64,000 nucleotides of DNA from contig WRLT01000001.1 of NCBI GenBank assembly GCA_009777485.1, positions 310,001 through 374,000 of the forward strand, given 5' to 3'. Shown here in pieces: positions 15,797 through 24,033 of this stretch. Position 1 is the stretch's first letter, and the number at the start of each line of letters is the position of its first letter. Source of the DNA: Bacillota bacterium. Lineage in GTDB: Bacteria; Bacillota; Clostridia; Christensenellales; Pumilibacteraceae. Made by a program: the position numbers and the translations under genes. The notes under the pieces were generated by a model, which searched no databases, had not been told where the DNA came from, and saw only the letters and a list, made by a program, of their open reading frames with translations.

Positions 15797-15817
15797 GTAA
15801 AATCAAGCAATTTGCTT
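15772..15817. promoter_or_regulatory. Paired operators between divergent XRE genes
   Basis: AATCAAGCAATTTGCTT occurs at 15772-15788 and again at 15801-15817, 29 bases apart in the same orientation. Each copy is nearly palindromic around AAGCAATTTGCTT. The arrangement fits binding sites for one or both flanking XRE proteins. Confidence 0.75.
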
Positions 15818-15843
15818 TATTCTTAATAGGAGGATAAGAAATT

Positions 15844-16047
15844 ATGAAATTTAAATCCACGCTAAGAGAATTGCGAAAAATGCAAGGATATACGCAATTA
15901 CAGCTTGCCAAAAAGCTAGACGTTACAGACCAATGTATAAGAGATTGGGAAAACAGAGGTAGCGAACCTAACTACGAAACACTATGCAGATTAGCTAAGA
16001 TTTTTGACGTAACGGTCGGTCAACTTTTAGGCATAGAAGATTTATAG
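15844..16047 (+). CDS. XRE-family HTH regulator (67 aa)
   Basis: The protein is a single helix-turn-helix domain with YTQLQLAKKLDVTDQCIRDWENRGSEPNYETLCRLAKIFDV. TAGGAGG precedes ATG 15844. It differs from the divergent XRE protein in its recognition helix (DVTDQCIRDWE against GVSCSMISKWE), so the two are not simple duplicates. A heptad repeat begins at its stop codon. The regulated genes beyond this pair are not evident. Confidence 0.85.
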   Translation: MKFKSTLRELRKMQGYTQLQLAKKLDVTDQCIRDWENRGSEPNYETLCRLAKIFDVTVGQLLGIEDL

Positions 16048-16087
16048 CCGAAATTCTCCATTTTCCATTCTCCATTTTCCATTATCA
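16046..16087. repeat. Heptad repeat (TCCATTT type) with AGCCGAAA end
   Basis: Repeated 7-base units TCCATTT/TCCATTC follow AGCCGAAAT. The repeat lies between the XRE stop and the promoter at 16094. The same family occurs at 17499, 36607, 40949, 48424 and 57979. Confidence 0.7.
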
Positions 16088-16093
16088 TAAGGC

Positions 16094-16122
16094 TTGACAA
16101 AATGGGTAATTTGCGGTACGCT
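16094..16122 (+). promoter_or_regulatory. Leaderless-type promoter of the 440-aa membrane protein
   Basis: TTGACA is followed after 17 bases by TACGCT, which ends 6 bases before ATG 16129. There is no Shine-Dalgarno. Confidence 0.65.
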
Positions 16123-16128
16123 TAGCGT

Positions 16129-17451
16129 ATGGAATTTTTTAAGTTGGACACTAAAAAGCGCACCACCTTTAAAAGCCGCTTTAAAAAAGGAACTCCCGGC
16201 TTAGGCATTTTTATGCTGCTGTTCGGTTCTGTATGGAACGGGATAGTCATTGCGGGCACGACAGTGGCCTCGCAGGAGGGCGTGGTCTTTGTGCCGTTTT
16301 TTATGCTGCCGTTTATAGCGGCGGGCGTGTTTTTGTATACGATGGCTATCATGGAGTTTATTAACGCAGTCAGTTTTAAAAAAATAACCAACCTAATCCT
16401 TACGCAGGGGCATGTTACAAAGGGCTATATACGAAAAGCCGAATACCGTTATTACAGCACCAAAAATTCTAGCGGCTACCGCCACACGATATCGTACAGC
16501 TATCAAGACGATAAGGGCGACCATTATTTAGAAACGTTTAAATTTTCGCAAAGCAGCAAACAGCTGTACACAATAGGCAGTGAGGTTTCGGTAGTGTTTT
16601 ACGACGGCATGGCTATGCTATTGGAAACGTATACGCTGTGCACCCGCAACCGTGCTAGTAAAGTATGCGCGTATAGTGGCGGCGCGCTGCATACCGCCGC
16701 GCAATCGGGCGTTGTACTGCGCAGTATGGCGGAGGGCGGTATAACACAGGCGCAGGCACAAACACGCACGTTAGCGGCAGAAAAATTTGCGCATTTGTTA
16801 GACGGAAAATCTTTGCGCATCAATACTTCGCGCCCCTACGAAATTGAGGGCGTACCGCAACGCAGTACACTAACGGCGGGCGTAATTGTTTTGCTAATCG
16901 GGCTGGGCATTTTTTCGGGGCTGTTTTTTGGCGGCGCACTGCCCAACTATCTTAGCACTGATTTCGGCTCGACCGGAACAGCCGTTGTTTTTACGTTTAT
17001 ATCGATGTTTATGGGCGTGCCGGTTTCGACAATCGGAGGCGTAATTGTGGCGTTAACCTTAAAGGCGTTAAAGCGCGGCAAGCAAATCAAGGCAACCTAT
17101 ACCGTTACGCTGGGAATTAGGCTTTATAAAAAATTCACCGCATCGCCGTTTCCGAATTTTTCGTCGGTGCGTACCGTTGAAAGCCCTAACATCTTACCTA
17201 ATGATTATATGTATAAAGACCGACGCGGCAGATTGCATTTTAATAATGAGGCAAACCAAAAGCGCGGCTGTATGGGAATCTTAACCAATACAACGGGAAT
17301 AACGCAAGCAGGAAGGATAGACTACAACAACGCGCGTCCCGCGTTTAATGATTTTTATTTAGATAATACTTTTGATGCGGATTACTGCCTTATCGCTTAT
17401 GACGAAATATCGGACGATTCTGCGCGTATACGAACGGCTAGTGTGCTATAA
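16129..17451 (+). CDS. Membrane protein (440 aa), DUF3592-like N-terminal half
   Basis: Four membrane helices are visible: near residues 24-45 and 55-82, and near 245-272 and 288-320. Between the pairs is a soluble beta-rich segment (SYSYQDDKGDHYLETFKF and IGSEVSVVFYDG). That segment resembles DUF3592-type domains, a weak comparison made by eye. The C-terminal 120 residues are soluble. No catalytic motif is visible. The message is predicted to be leaderless. A 24-bp perfect hairpin begins just before the stop codon. Confidence 0.7.
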   Translation: MEFFKLDTKKRTTFKSRFKKGTPGLGIFMLLFGSVWNGIVIAGTTVASQEGVVFVPFFMLPFIAAGVFLYTMAIMEFINAVSFKKITNLILTQGHVTKGYIRKAEYRYYSTKNSSGYRHTISYSYQDDKGDHYLETFKFSQSSKQLYTIGSEVSVVFYDGMAMLLETYTLCTRNRASKVCAYSGGALHTAAQSGVVLRSMAEGGITQAQAQTRTLAAEKFAHLLDGKSLRINTSRPYEIEGVPQRSTLTAGVIVLLIGLGIFSGLFFGGALPNYLSTDFGSTGTAVVFTFISMFMGVPVSTIGGVIVALTLKALKRGKQIKATYTVTLGIRLYKKFTASPFPNFSSVRTVESPNILPNDYMYKDRRGRLHFNNEANQKRGCMGILTNTTGITQAGRIDYNNARPAFNDFYLDNTFDADYCLIAYDEISDDSARIRTASVL

Positions 17452-17498
17452 GCAGTACAAGGCTGTACGTTAAAGTACAGCCTTGTACTGCTTATAGC
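17445..17498. terminator. 24-bp perfect hairpin between convergent genes
   Basis: Bases 17445-17468 and 17475-17498 are perfect inverted copies around the loop GTTAAA. The left arm begins with the last codons of the upstream gene (GCTATAAGCAGTAC). No T-run follows on either strand, so factor-independent termination would be weak. A structural or mRNA-end-protecting role is possible. Confidence 0.6.
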
Positions 17499-17536
17499 AA
17501 TGGAAAATGGTGAATGGAGAATGGAGAATTGCGGTT
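17499..17536. repeat. Heptad repeat (ATGGAGA type)
   Basis: AATGGAAAATGGTGAATGGAG continues as ATGGAGA units and ends in TTGCGG, directly after the hairpin at 17445-17498. Confidence 0.6.
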
Positions 17537-17546
17537 TAGTCCAGCC

Positions 17547-19748
17547 TTATGCTTTGTTTACTTGTAGCCAGTTAAGTGCGCAGTTTCCGTTTGAAACGCG
17601 TAGGCGGATAATATGACGTCCTGCCGTAAGCGTGCCTAAGCTAAATGTACCCGTAGTCCATGCGGACGAATTAAGCGTGTGCGGCGAACCCGCTACGGCG
17701 GTGTCGTTTACGGTAAGGTGTACGGTGGCGGATTGCGTGGTTTGATATCTAAGCTGTAACGCATACGTGGCTTCTTCGGTTACGTTAATTTGATACTCTG
17801 CCCACATATCGTGCGCGGGCTCACTGCCGTGCGGCCATCCGCCTATGGGAACATGCCTGAAATCAAAGATATCTAAGCTGTCGGGGTTAGTGTCTAAACC
17901 GTCGGTAGTAACACGGAACGTAACGCCTTGCTGCCAAGGAAGGTTAGGGTCTTCCGCCATTGCCGCTTGGTTAGACGCCGTCATATGCTCTGCCTCGATA
18001 CGCGTACCTACCGCCGCCCAAAAGTTTTGGTCGAATGTGGAGATGTTGGTGTATAGCTTGCCTAGCGGCGTTAATGCAGGCAAATCGTTTCCGTTTAACA
18101 CAACGTCGGTAAGCAGGTTATGAAACGGCTCGCTGTTTTGCGGCTCATGCCCTTTAGGCAGATACCACGCATAGCGTTCTACCATCGGGTCTTGCTCTAA
18201 ATACGTTAGTGCCATACTTAAATACCATGCTTGCAGCTCTGCACTAGCGGTTCTGTCCCCTAAGTCTTCCCAACCGCAAAACTCGGTAATCCAAATAGGC
18301 TTATCGTATTTTTTATACAAATTGACGTGGCTGCGCAATGCACCGGGCCACCACGGGTATGAGTGGATAGAAATAGCGTCTATGTCGTTTATATCCACGT
18401 TGGGGTGCGCAAAGAACGTATCTAGCCAGGCTATCGGGTCATTCCACCCCATAGCCTCGTGGCCGCCGCTGAAATTCATAGCGGGTGAAACTACTTTGAT
18501 ATCGTATTTTTTTGCCAGTGCAATAAAATTCGGCCACACGTTTGCGGCAGCGTTAGGAGTTAAGTTTGCTTGGTTTTTGAAATTCGGCTCGTTATACGCC
18601 AACATATATTCTACCGCGTGCGGCGTTCCTAACCGCGATACGATGTACTCTTCGATTTCGGGCAGCGAATTCGGGTCTGCATTCCATGCCATCGGAAAAT
18701 ATAATAGCCCTGCGTTATCCGCCTCTTGAGAAACAACCGCTCTGGACGCGGAGTCAAAGCCCGGCCTTGACGCCCAGTTATAATACCACGAAATCGGATT
18801 TGAGCCGCTGGTTAGCAGTGCCATATCTTCGGCCGTTGTGCGCGTTGTGCGTTTAGCGGGGTCGTTATACGCGCCTGTACTGTTAGCGGTGGTAAAGCCG
18901 TACCCTACACCGCGCTTATCTATCTCGCGCTCTAAAACGGTAACGGGAATTGTAATGGACTGCCCGCCGAACGTAATGGTAACGTACTCGGTTACGCGGG
19001 TAAGAATTGCGGGCGCAACACTAAACTCATAGTTTTCTAAAACTCTGGACGTAAAGTCGTTAAAGCCTGCGCGGATTTCTAAGCCTTCCCGCGAAAACGG
19101 CTGACCTGCGGTAAATTCGGTAATATCGGGCTGATTGGTAATAACCATAAAAACAACGGGTTTAAGCGGTTCGGATACCATGATAGACACCGTATCCGTA
19201 AAGCCGCGATAGCGCACCGTTACTTCGGTATCGGTGCGGCGAAGGCTGCGCGGCGAAAGCGCGGTTGAGGGTAAAATCATAACGTCCTCAACGCTTACAG
19301 CGCGCGGCGCGCCGACTGAAAAGTTTGCCAAAACCGTCATGCCTGCGGTATCGAAAAATTCGTTTTCGAAGTAGACGGTTTTGTGCGGTGCATTAACCGT
19401 GATGCCTGTCATTTGGGCTACGGTGATGGGCTGCACCACGCTTTTGCCCTTATAATTAATTCTAATTTCGGTATCGTTAACCGATAACGCACCTGAGGGC
19501 GAAAAAGAAAAGTCGGCGGTTGTATAGCCGTCTCCATTGGTGTACAAAACCGATATGCGCATGCCTTCGGGGTTAAACACCTGCCCGACATCGTACACGG
19601 TAGTTTCGGGCGGGGCAATAATATATAACTCTTGTACGGTAGGTTCGCTCGGTCCGAGGTCTACGGGGCCGCCGCCGCCGAAACACGCCGTTAAAAACAG
19701 TGTGCTAACTAAGAGTATGGATGCTATCAGGGTTAATTTCTTTTTCAT
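17547..19748 (-). CDS. Secreted lipoprotein with Ig-like domains, GH128-like glycosidase and CBM
   Basis: The 733-residue protein has a lipoprotein signal (LFLTAC, Cys near residue 23). Three bacterial Ig-like domains of about 80 residues follow (roughly 40-120, 120-200 and 205-285). The asl1/GH128-like catalytic domain covers about 285-560; its acid/base and nucleophile candidates are the Glu residues in LAYNEPN and IWITEFCGW. A CBM6-like module at about 590-733 starts with RIEAEHMTAS. GH128 enzymes known to me cut beta-1,3-glucans, so a surface polysaccharide role is likely. ATG 19748 is chosen for the canonical signal-peptide start; the ribosome site is weak (AAGGCGG). Confidence 0.82.
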   Translation of the reverse strand: MKKKLTLIASILLVSTLFLTACFGGGGPVDLGPSEPTVQELYIIAPPETTVYDVGQVFNPEGMRISVLYTNGDGYTTADFSFSPSGALSVNDTEIRINYKGKSVVQPITVAQMTGITVNAPHKTVYFENEFFDTAGMTVLANFSVGAPRAVSVEDVMILPSTALSPRSLRRTDTEVTVRYRGFTDTVSIMVSEPLKPVVFMVITNQPDITEFTAGQPFSREGLEIRAGFNDFTSRVLENYEFSVAPAILTRVTEYVTITFGGQSITIPVTVLEREIDKRGVGYGFTTANSTGAYNDPAKRTTRTTAEDMALLTSGSNPISWYYNWASRPGFDSASRAVVSQEADNAGLLYFPMAWNADPNSLPEIEEYIVSRLGTPHAVEYMLAYNEPNFKNQANLTPNAAANVWPNFIALAKKYDIKVVSPAMNFSGGHEAMGWNDPIAWLDTFFAHPNVDINDIDAISIHSYPWWPGALRSHVNLYKKYDKPIWITEFCGWEDLGDRTASAELQAWYLSMALTYLEQDPMVERYAWYLPKGHEPQNSEPFHNLLTDVVLNGNDLPALTPLGKLYTNISTFDQNFWAAVGTRIEAEHMTASNQAAMAEDPNLPWQQGVTFRVTTDGLDTNPDSLDIFDFRHVPIGGWPHGSEPAHDMWAEYQINVTEEATYALQLRYQTTQSATVHLTVNDTAVAGSPHTLNSSAWTTGTFSLGTLTAGRHIIRLRVSNGNCALNWLQVNKA

Positions 19749-19935
19749 TTTTACCGCTGTCCGCCTTGTCAAATTATTTTTCTATATTATTGTACTACAT
19801 GGACGGGGGCTTTGGCAATAAATTAACAAAGATTTGCAAAAATTTTAATCCATTCTTAATGTTTATAGAAAAAGTGCATCCTTTTTGTATCTGTTTTGCA
19901 TCCTTTTTGTATCTGTTTTTTTGGGGGGTAAACAA

Positions 19936-20128
19936 AGCTTTTCTTTCCACCCCGTCTGCTGCGCAGCAATGGGTCGTTCGTTCCTCACTCCCCGCTTTGG
20001 CTAAAAACACGGTGTGTTTTTGCGGCTAACGCCGCCGCGTCGCGCCTGCAAAGAGGGGGATTTTTATATGGCTACTATTTAAAATACATAGCCGACATTG
20101 TGCATTGTGCATTGTGCATTGTGCATTA
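19936..20128 (+). repeat. Composite CACCCCGTC repeat plus GTGCATT heptads
   Basis: CTTTCCACCCCGTCTGCTGC starts the element. A long internal stretch with hairpin AAAACACGGTGTGTTTT follows, then AAAGAGGGGGATTTTTATATGGCT. It ends in AGCCGACATT and four GTGCATT heptads (20099-20127). A reverse-oriented relative of the internal stretch lies at 51682-51800. No gene is seen between 19749 and 20207. Confidence 0.75.
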
Positions 20129-20172
20129 AATAACGTCCTATATTACTATTATACCATGCTTGTCAAGCCCCC

Positions 20173-20201
20173 TTGACAATATTGTTTGGGCTTGCTATAC
20201 T
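20173..20201 (+). promoter_or_regulatory. Leaderless-type promoter of the PhnP-like gene
   Basis: TTGACA is followed after 17 bases by TATACT, which ends 6 bases before ATG 20208. No ribosome site is present. Confidence 0.78.
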
Positions 20202-20207
20202 AGCGGT

Positions 20208-21059
20208 ATGGAAATTATGTTTTTAGGAACAGCGGCGGCAGAGGGTGTGCCAGCGGTATTTTGTAATTGCGCGGCGTGTGTACGTGCGAAAAAAGCGGGA
20301 GGCAAAAATATCCGCACGCGCAGTCAGCTGCTGATTAACGGCAAACTGCTGTTAGACTTTCCGCCCGATACGTATTTTCATGCCGTAGTAAACCGTTTAG
20401 ACCTTTCGCAGGTTATGCATGTATTTATTACGCACGCGCACCCTGACCATTGCAGTCCTGCGGAATTAGCTTTGCGCGGCGCGCCGTATGCGCACGGCAT
20501 GACCGAACCTGTATTGTATGTGCACGGCAGCGAAACGGTGATTGAAAAAATTAAAAGCTCGGTAGGTGCGCAGCTAACGGACGCGGCGCAAAAGTCGCTT
20601 AGCTTGCGCACCATAAAGCCGTATGAAAAAATTTGTGCGGACAAGCTTACCGTAACTGCCCTGCCCGCGCAACATACCGTAGGAGAGGATTGCTTTATTT
20701 ATTTAATTGAGGACGAAAAGCATGCGTTTTTGCAGTTTAACGACAGCGGGATTTTGCCCGATGAGGTGTATGCGTATCTTAAAAAGCAAGGAGTTTTGTT
20801 AAGCGCGGTTGCGTTTGACTGCACCTACGGCTATTTGCGTAAAGGTGCGGGGCGGCATATGGGCATGTTAGACGCAGCAGACGAGAAACAGCGCATGAAA
20901 GCCTTTGGGATTTTAAAGCCTGATTGCCGATATTTTTTAACGCATTTTTCGCACAACGGCAGCTTGCCGCACGACGAACTGTCCGCGCTTGCGGCTAAGC
21001 ACGGCTTTATTGCCGCCTTTGACGGGCTGAAAGTTTTTTTAGATGAAGGGAACGGTTAA
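20208..21059 (+). CDS. Metallo-beta-lactamase-fold hydrolase, PhnP-like
   Basis: The 283-residue protein has the metallo-beta-lactamase motif HAHPDH at residues 76-81. A CxCxxC loop (CNCAAC, residues 19-24) matches the structural zinc site of PhnP phosphodiesterases. Later ligands are in LPAQHTVG, QFNDSG and FLTHFSHNG. PhnP acts on phosphoribosyl cyclic phosphate in phosphonate breakdown, but no other phn gene is nearby, so the substrate is open. ATG 20208 is set by the conserved MEIMFLGTAAAEGVP start and by the promoter 6 bases upstream. Its 3' end overlaps the convergent pacL-type gene by 53 bases. Confidence 0.85.
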   Translation: MEIMFLGTAAAEGVPAVFCNCAACVRAKKAGGKNIRTRSQLLINGKLLLDFPPDTYFHAVVNRLDLSQVMHVFITHAHPDHCSPAELALRGAPYAHGMTEPVLYVHGSETVIEKIKSSVGAQLTDAAQKSLSLRTIKPYEKICADKLTVTALPAQHTVGEDCFIYLIEDEKHAFLQFNDSGILPDEVYAYLKKQGVLLSAVAFDCTYGYLRKGAGRHMGMLDAADEKQRMKAFGILKPDCRYFLTHFSHNGSLPHDELSALAAKHGFIAAFDGLKVFLDEGNG

Positions 21060-23721
21060 CCCGCGCATAAATCAGCTTGTAAATTTCGTTAAACGCAATC
21101 ATAGAAAAGCCTATCAAAAATACGATAATCCATTCGTAAAAGCTTAACGGGACGGTGTTAAACGCCGCGCCGCCCGTTTGCACAATAATAATTTGCAAAC
21201 AAAACGTAACTAACATAACCACTAGCATAATGCGGTTGCGCGAAAAGGAAGTAAATATACTGCGCCGCCCTAGCTCGCGCGCGTTAAAGGCGTTAAATAA
21301 CTGCATCATAACAAACAGTGTAAAGATAAAGGTGCGTTCTTTTTGCGGTGCAATGCCGATAAAGTTAAACGCCGACTGAAAAAACAATAAGCCCGCGATA
21401 AACACGGCGTTTACGCAAATTCTTGCCGCCATCATGCGCGTTACGATGTGTTCCTTTCTACTGACGGGGGTTTTATCCATAAGCCCTTCGTAAATCGGCT
21501 CTAGCCCCAGCGTTAGGGCGGGCGGGCCGTCCATGATAATATTTATCCATAGCAGCTGTAAGGCGGTAAACGGCGCGCCCATGCCGCACAGCACACACGC
21601 GACGGTAACCAAAACCGCTGCCAAATTTACGGTAAGCTGAAACAGGATAAAGCGTTGAAAGTTTTCGTAAATGCCGCGCCCCCATTTGATAGAGGTAACT
21701 ACCGTAGCAAACGAATCGTTTAATACCACGATATCCGCCGCCTCTCGGCATACCTCCGTGCCTGCAATGCCCATAGCAATACCAACGTCTGCGTTTTTAA
21801 CGGCGGGCGCATCGTTTACGCCGTCGCCCGTTACGGCTACGGTTTCGCCTAATGCTTTTAAAATTTTTACGATACGCAGCTTGGTTGCGGGCGTACTGCG
21901 GGCGACTACGCGAATGCCGCCTATGCGCAAAGCCAATTCTTCGTCCGACATGTTTTCGATGTCGTGCGCCGTAACTACGCCCGCATTCGTATCGCCTATG
22001 ATGTTTAGCTGACGCGCAATCGCCGCCGCCGTAACCGCGTTGTCGCCCGTAAGCATTTTAATTTTAACGCCTGCCCTTTTGCACTCGGCAGCCGCCGCAA
22101 ACACGTCCGCGCGGATAGGGTCGCTGATTACGGCGTAGCCGTCGAACACCAAACTTTGTTCGGCGCAGGCGCGTTGGAAGGCGGCGCATGAATGTGCCGC
22201 GCCGTGAGCAAAGGCAATCACGCGCTTTGCCTGCGCTTGAAACAGCGCGATTTCCTCTAAGAGGCGTTTCTTTTTTGCCGCGTCCATTTCGCACAAATTT
22301 AAAATAATTTCGGGTGCGCCTTTGGTGTAAACGGTAAGCCGTCCGCCCTCGCGGATTACCGATGTCATGCGTTTGTATTCGCCCGAAAACGGGTATACGC
22401 AAACCGCCTCCGCCGCCGCGCGGACTTGCGTGTAGCTAACGGCGGGCTTTGCGCGTTGGTACGCCGCCAGCATCGCGCATTCGGTAGGGCTTCCGATAAA
22501 GTCGAAAGCTTTTGAGAGGGGGTTAAAGGCAACGTCGGCGGTTGAATTAAGCAGCGCGTTTTTTATAATTTGCGGCGCGGCGATTTTATCGGGTGAAAAG
22601 CGTCCGCCGTGCGGCGTGCAAACAAATTCCAGCGTCATTTTGTTTTCGGTTAGCGTTCCTGTTTTGTCCGAACAAATAATGCTTACGTTGCCTACCGTTT
22701 CGCAAGCCGACATTTTTTTAACCAGCGCGTTCTGCTTGGCCATTTTAATTACGTTAAGGGCAAGGCTTACCGCGACTATCGTGGGCAGGCCTTCGGGAAC
22801 GGCTGCTACTATCAGCACGATACTCGTAATAAAAATTTCTTGTACGGACTGAAAAGACGCCTCGCCCGCTACAAACAAACGGATTAGCTGTATGGCAAAT
22901 ACCGCCGCCGCCGCAAGCGCGCCGAAAATGGCGATGATTTTGCCTAAGCGGTTTAGCTTTTGCTGTAAGGGGGTTTGCTGCGTGCCCGTATCTTTAAGCT
23001 CTTTGGCGATTGCACCGATTTCGGTTTGGTCGCCTACCGCCGTTACAATAGCACTTGCCTGCCCTGCCGTAACAAAGCAGCCGCCGTACACCATGTTAAG
23101 ACGCTCTGCCAAATACGGGTTTTCGTGCGCGGAGAAAACGATTTGGGCGTTTTTGCCGACGGGCATGGATTCGCCCGTAAGCGGAGATTCGTCAACCTCT
23201 AAGTTGTTTGCCGCGATTAGGCGGCAGTCTACGGGAATTTTATCGCCTACTTCCAACTTTATGATGTCGCCCACTACCAGCTCGGACGCGGGTATTTTGC
23301 ACACGCTGCCGCCGCGCAAAATTTTAACCGATATATTGCCGCCTATTTTATTAAGCGCGGCAAATGCCTTTTCGCTGCGCCGCTCCATAAAAAGGGCAAT
23401 CGAAACCGACAACGCGATTGCGGCAAAAATCCCGACGCATTCGGGCCAGTCAAACGGCTCGCCGCGCGAAACCTTAATTAGGTTTACCGTTAGGGTTATG
23501 GCAAAAGCAAACAGCAGGATTAGCATCATCGGCTCGGCAAGGCTGTGCAGCAGCTTAATAAAAAGACTTTTGCTTTTAGCGCGTGTTAATTCGTTTGCGC
23601 CGAATTTTTCGCGCATGCGCAGCACCCCGCGCGTAGAAAGACCTGTTTCGGGGCAAACGCCCAAAGCTGCCGCCACGTCTTTGCCGCTATTCTTATGCGC
23701 CTGAGTATGTAGCTCCATCAT
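21007..23721 (-). CDS. P-type Ca2+-transporting ATPase, PacL/SERCA type
   Basis: This roughly 904-residue type II pump has an N-terminal cation-ATPase domain, TGES in ESPLTGESMPVGKNA, PEGLP in membrane helix 4, the phosphorylation site ICSDKTGTLTENKM and the hinge TGDGVNDAPAVKNADVGIAMG. The C-terminal helices are complete. These features fit Ca2+ export. ATG 23721 (MMELHTQ) is preferred over an upstream start that would overlap the previous gene, but no good ribosome site is present, so translational coupling to the gene ending at 23729 is likely. The last 53 bases overlap the convergent PhnP-like gene. Confidence 0.93.
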   Translation of the reverse strand: MMELHTQAHKNSGKDVAAALGVCPETGLSTRGVLRMREKFGANELTRAKSKSLFIKLLHSLAEPMMLILLFAFAITLTVNLIKVSRGEPFDWPECVGIFAAIALSVSIALFMERRSEKAFAALNKIGGNISVKILRGGSVCKIPASELVVGDIIKLEVGDKIPVDCRLIAANNLEVDESPLTGESMPVGKNAQIVFSAHENPYLAERLNMVYGGCFVTAGQASAIVTAVGDQTEIGAIAKELKDTGTQQTPLQQKLNRLGKIIAIFGALAAAAVFAIQLIRLFVAGEASFQSVQEIFITSIVLIVAAVPEGLPTIVAVSLALNVIKMAKQNALVKKMSACETVGNVSIICSDKTGTLTENKMTLEFVCTPHGGRFSPDKIAAPQIIKNALLNSTADVAFNPLSKAFDFIGSPTECAMLAAYQRAKPAVSYTQVRAAAEAVCVYPFSGEYKRMTSVIREGGRLTVYTKGAPEIILNLCEMDAAKKKRLLEEIALFQAQAKRVIAFAHGAAHSCAAFQRACAEQSLVFDGYAVISDPIRADVFAAAAECKRAGVKIKMLTGDNAVTAAAIARQLNIIGDTNAGVVTAHDIENMSDEELALRIGGIRVVARSTPATKLRIVKILKALGETVAVTGDGVNDAPAVKNADVGIAMGIAGTEVCREAADIVVLNDSFATVVTSIKWGRGIYENFQRFILFQLTVNLAAVLVTVACVLCGMGAPFTALQLLWINIIMDGPPALTLGLEPIYEGLMDKTPVSRKEHIVTRMMAARICVNAVFIAGLLFFQSAFNFIGIAPQKERTFIFTLFVMMQLFNAFNARELGRRSIFTSFSRNRIMLVVMLVTFCLQIIIVQTGGAAFNTVPLSFYEWIIVFLIGFSMIAFNEIYKLIYARVNRSLHLKKLSARQRRQ

Positions 23722-23728
23722 AGGTATT

Positions 23729-23941
23729 TTATTCGGGCTTATCCAAATAAAGAACGCTAACGCGGGCAAGCCTTGCCGCTTTAAAGCGGGTTTTGCGTGT
23801 AATGCTGCGCGCGCGTGCGTTTGCCTGCACTGCCGTGCCGTTCTCTCTGCCCGTAAAAAGGCGGCTTAAAGCAAAAATCGACACCAACAGCAATACAGCC
23901 AACACGGCAGAAATCCATTTTAAACCGTTTTTATTTTCCAT
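23729..23941 (-). CDS. Small single-pass membrane protein (70 aa)
   Basis: The protein has one membrane helix at about residues 8-28 (WISAVLAVLLLVSIFALSRLF) and a very basic C-terminal half rich in Arg and Ala. An AAGGG lies immediately before ATG 23941. It ends 7 bases before the Ca2+ ATPase start, so it may be a small pump partner or regulator; that is a guess from position alone. No family is recognised. Confidence 0.5.
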   Translation of the reverse strand: MENKNGLKWISAVLAVLLLVSIFALSRLFTGRENGTAVQANARARSITRKTRFKAARLARVSVLYLDKPE

Positions 23942-24033
23942 ACCCTTACTATGCGTGTTTTTACTAAGGATTATACTTGGGGGAACAGACGGATTGAGGT
24001 ACACTATTTCTTTTTTTTGGGAGGGACAAAAAT

